NCBI GenBank assembly: GCA_020747015.1
Contig: JAGTJM010000005.1
Coordinates: 496,001 to 560,000, forward strand
Reading direction: 5' to 3'
Origin: Pyrenochaeta sp. MPI-SDFR-AT-0127
Lineage: Eukaryota > Ascomycota > Dothideomycetes > Pleosporales > Cucurbitariaceae
Length of the DNA: 64,000 nt
Shown here: in pieces, positions 63,386-64,000 of the stretch
How the letters are laid out: each line of letters opens with the position of its first letter
Position numbering within the stretch: position 1 is the stretch's first letter
Notes under the pieces: model-generated
What the model was told of the DNA's origin: nothing
Seen by the model: the letters and a program-made list of their open reading frames with translations, nothing else
Database searches by the model: none
Translations under genes and position numbers: made by a program

Positions 63386-64000
63386 AGCGATTGCGCTTCG
63401 CATGAAGCGTGAAAAAAAATACTCTTCCAATGATTTAATGACTTCACAAATGGTACATATGAGATAGCTGCATGGCATGGCAGGGCGTTTGGGATTGTCT
63501 GTTGATTTTTGCATGGCGAGGCTGAAGCCATTCTGATTTTTATGCTGTGTATGGAAATAATGCGCTTGGGATACCCACAACGCTACGGTGTTGCTGTTGA
63601 TAGCTACGGCTTCTTGTATATAGATTCAATCTCCTCAAACATGTTAACAAATGATATGTGCAGAATTCAACGCTGTCACCCAGTTCTTCAACGCATCCCC
63701 CTGACTTGTATTGATTACTATGCTTTGGTGCTGATTCAATACCAGAACTAGATTCAACTAACGGTAAGCATTTCTGTGAGTCATAGTATCGTTTGATGAT
63801 AAAATAGTTTTGCGATTTGTTGCTCACCCCTAATCTTGAGCTTGAGAAGGTAGAAGAGAGCACAATGTCCGCAATCTCATAGTGTTCGATTCAGACTCCA
63901 TGGTATACTGCACAAAGAATAAACCCAGGCCATTCAAACTCGCATTGTGCCGATAGTTACCTCAAACGCCAAGTTGAGAGACTCAATCGGCGGACTTTCT
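63386..64000. other. Terminal region of the window; no gene seen
   Basis: About 600 nt. Frames of 70-107 codons near 63319-63863 overlap on both strands and show no recognised features. Confidence 0.55.

Overview
The window looks like a nuclear chromosome segment of a filamentous ascomycete (Pezizomycotina, most likely a Dothideomycete). Most multi-exon genes carry short introns (46-75 nt, one of 167 nt) with GTRNGT donors, CTAAC/CTGAC-like branch sites and YAG acceptors. The gene content also fits: a CFEM/Pth11-type receptor, HET-domain proteins, a HeLo-domain protein, WSC-domain and GPI-anchored wall proteins. I rebuilt exon structures by eye from reading frames and splice signals. No tRNA, rRNA or CRISPR array was recognised. 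Family names are from memory of motifs, not from searches.

Layout. 1-10.2 kb: a partial CFEM-GPCR-like gene running off the left edge, a secreted GMC oxidoreductase, two unknown genes and a Golgi-type GT34 glycosyltransferase. 10.2-14.9 kb: gene-poor. 14.9-33.6 kb: a region rich in self/non-self and cell-death-type genes. It has an unknown beta-rich-looking gene with an apparent frameshift, two HET-domain genes, and a head-to-head pair made of a kinase-ankyrin gene (minus) and a HeLo-pseudokinase gene (plus). Two conserved housekeeping-type genes, a zinc-finger-like protein and an ABCF ATPase, sit between the HET genes. 34.4-40.6 kb: an unknown basic protein, a probable TORC1 subunit Tco89 and a small GPI wall protein with a long AUG-free leader. 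43-46.5 kb: an F-box/2EXR-like protein and a HeLo-like-N-terminal gene with a second apparent frameshift. 46.7-50.8 kb: an amidase and a Ysc84-type SH3 protein. 51.7-52.1 kb: a 398-bp non-autonomous element that I interpret as a hAT-type MITE. 52.6-64 kb: a large membrane protein, a Cys/His-containing unknown, an asparaginase-2-family hydrolase, a three-WSC secreted protein and a 47-residue membrane micro-protein.

How genes may work together. The most interesting unit is the divergent pair at 27.1-33.6 kb. One gene encodes a kinase that keeps the usual catalytic residues, fused to ankyrin repeats. The other encodes a HeLo domain (the membrane-targeting module of HET-S) fused to a kinase-like domain that has lost its catalytic residues. 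This sensor-kinase plus membrane-executioner-pseudokinase pairing resembles, by architecture only, the animal RIPK3-MLKL necroptosis pair. Two HET-domain genes on the same side and a HeLo-like gene about 11 kb away support reading the region as an allorecognition/immune-like island. The functional link is inference.
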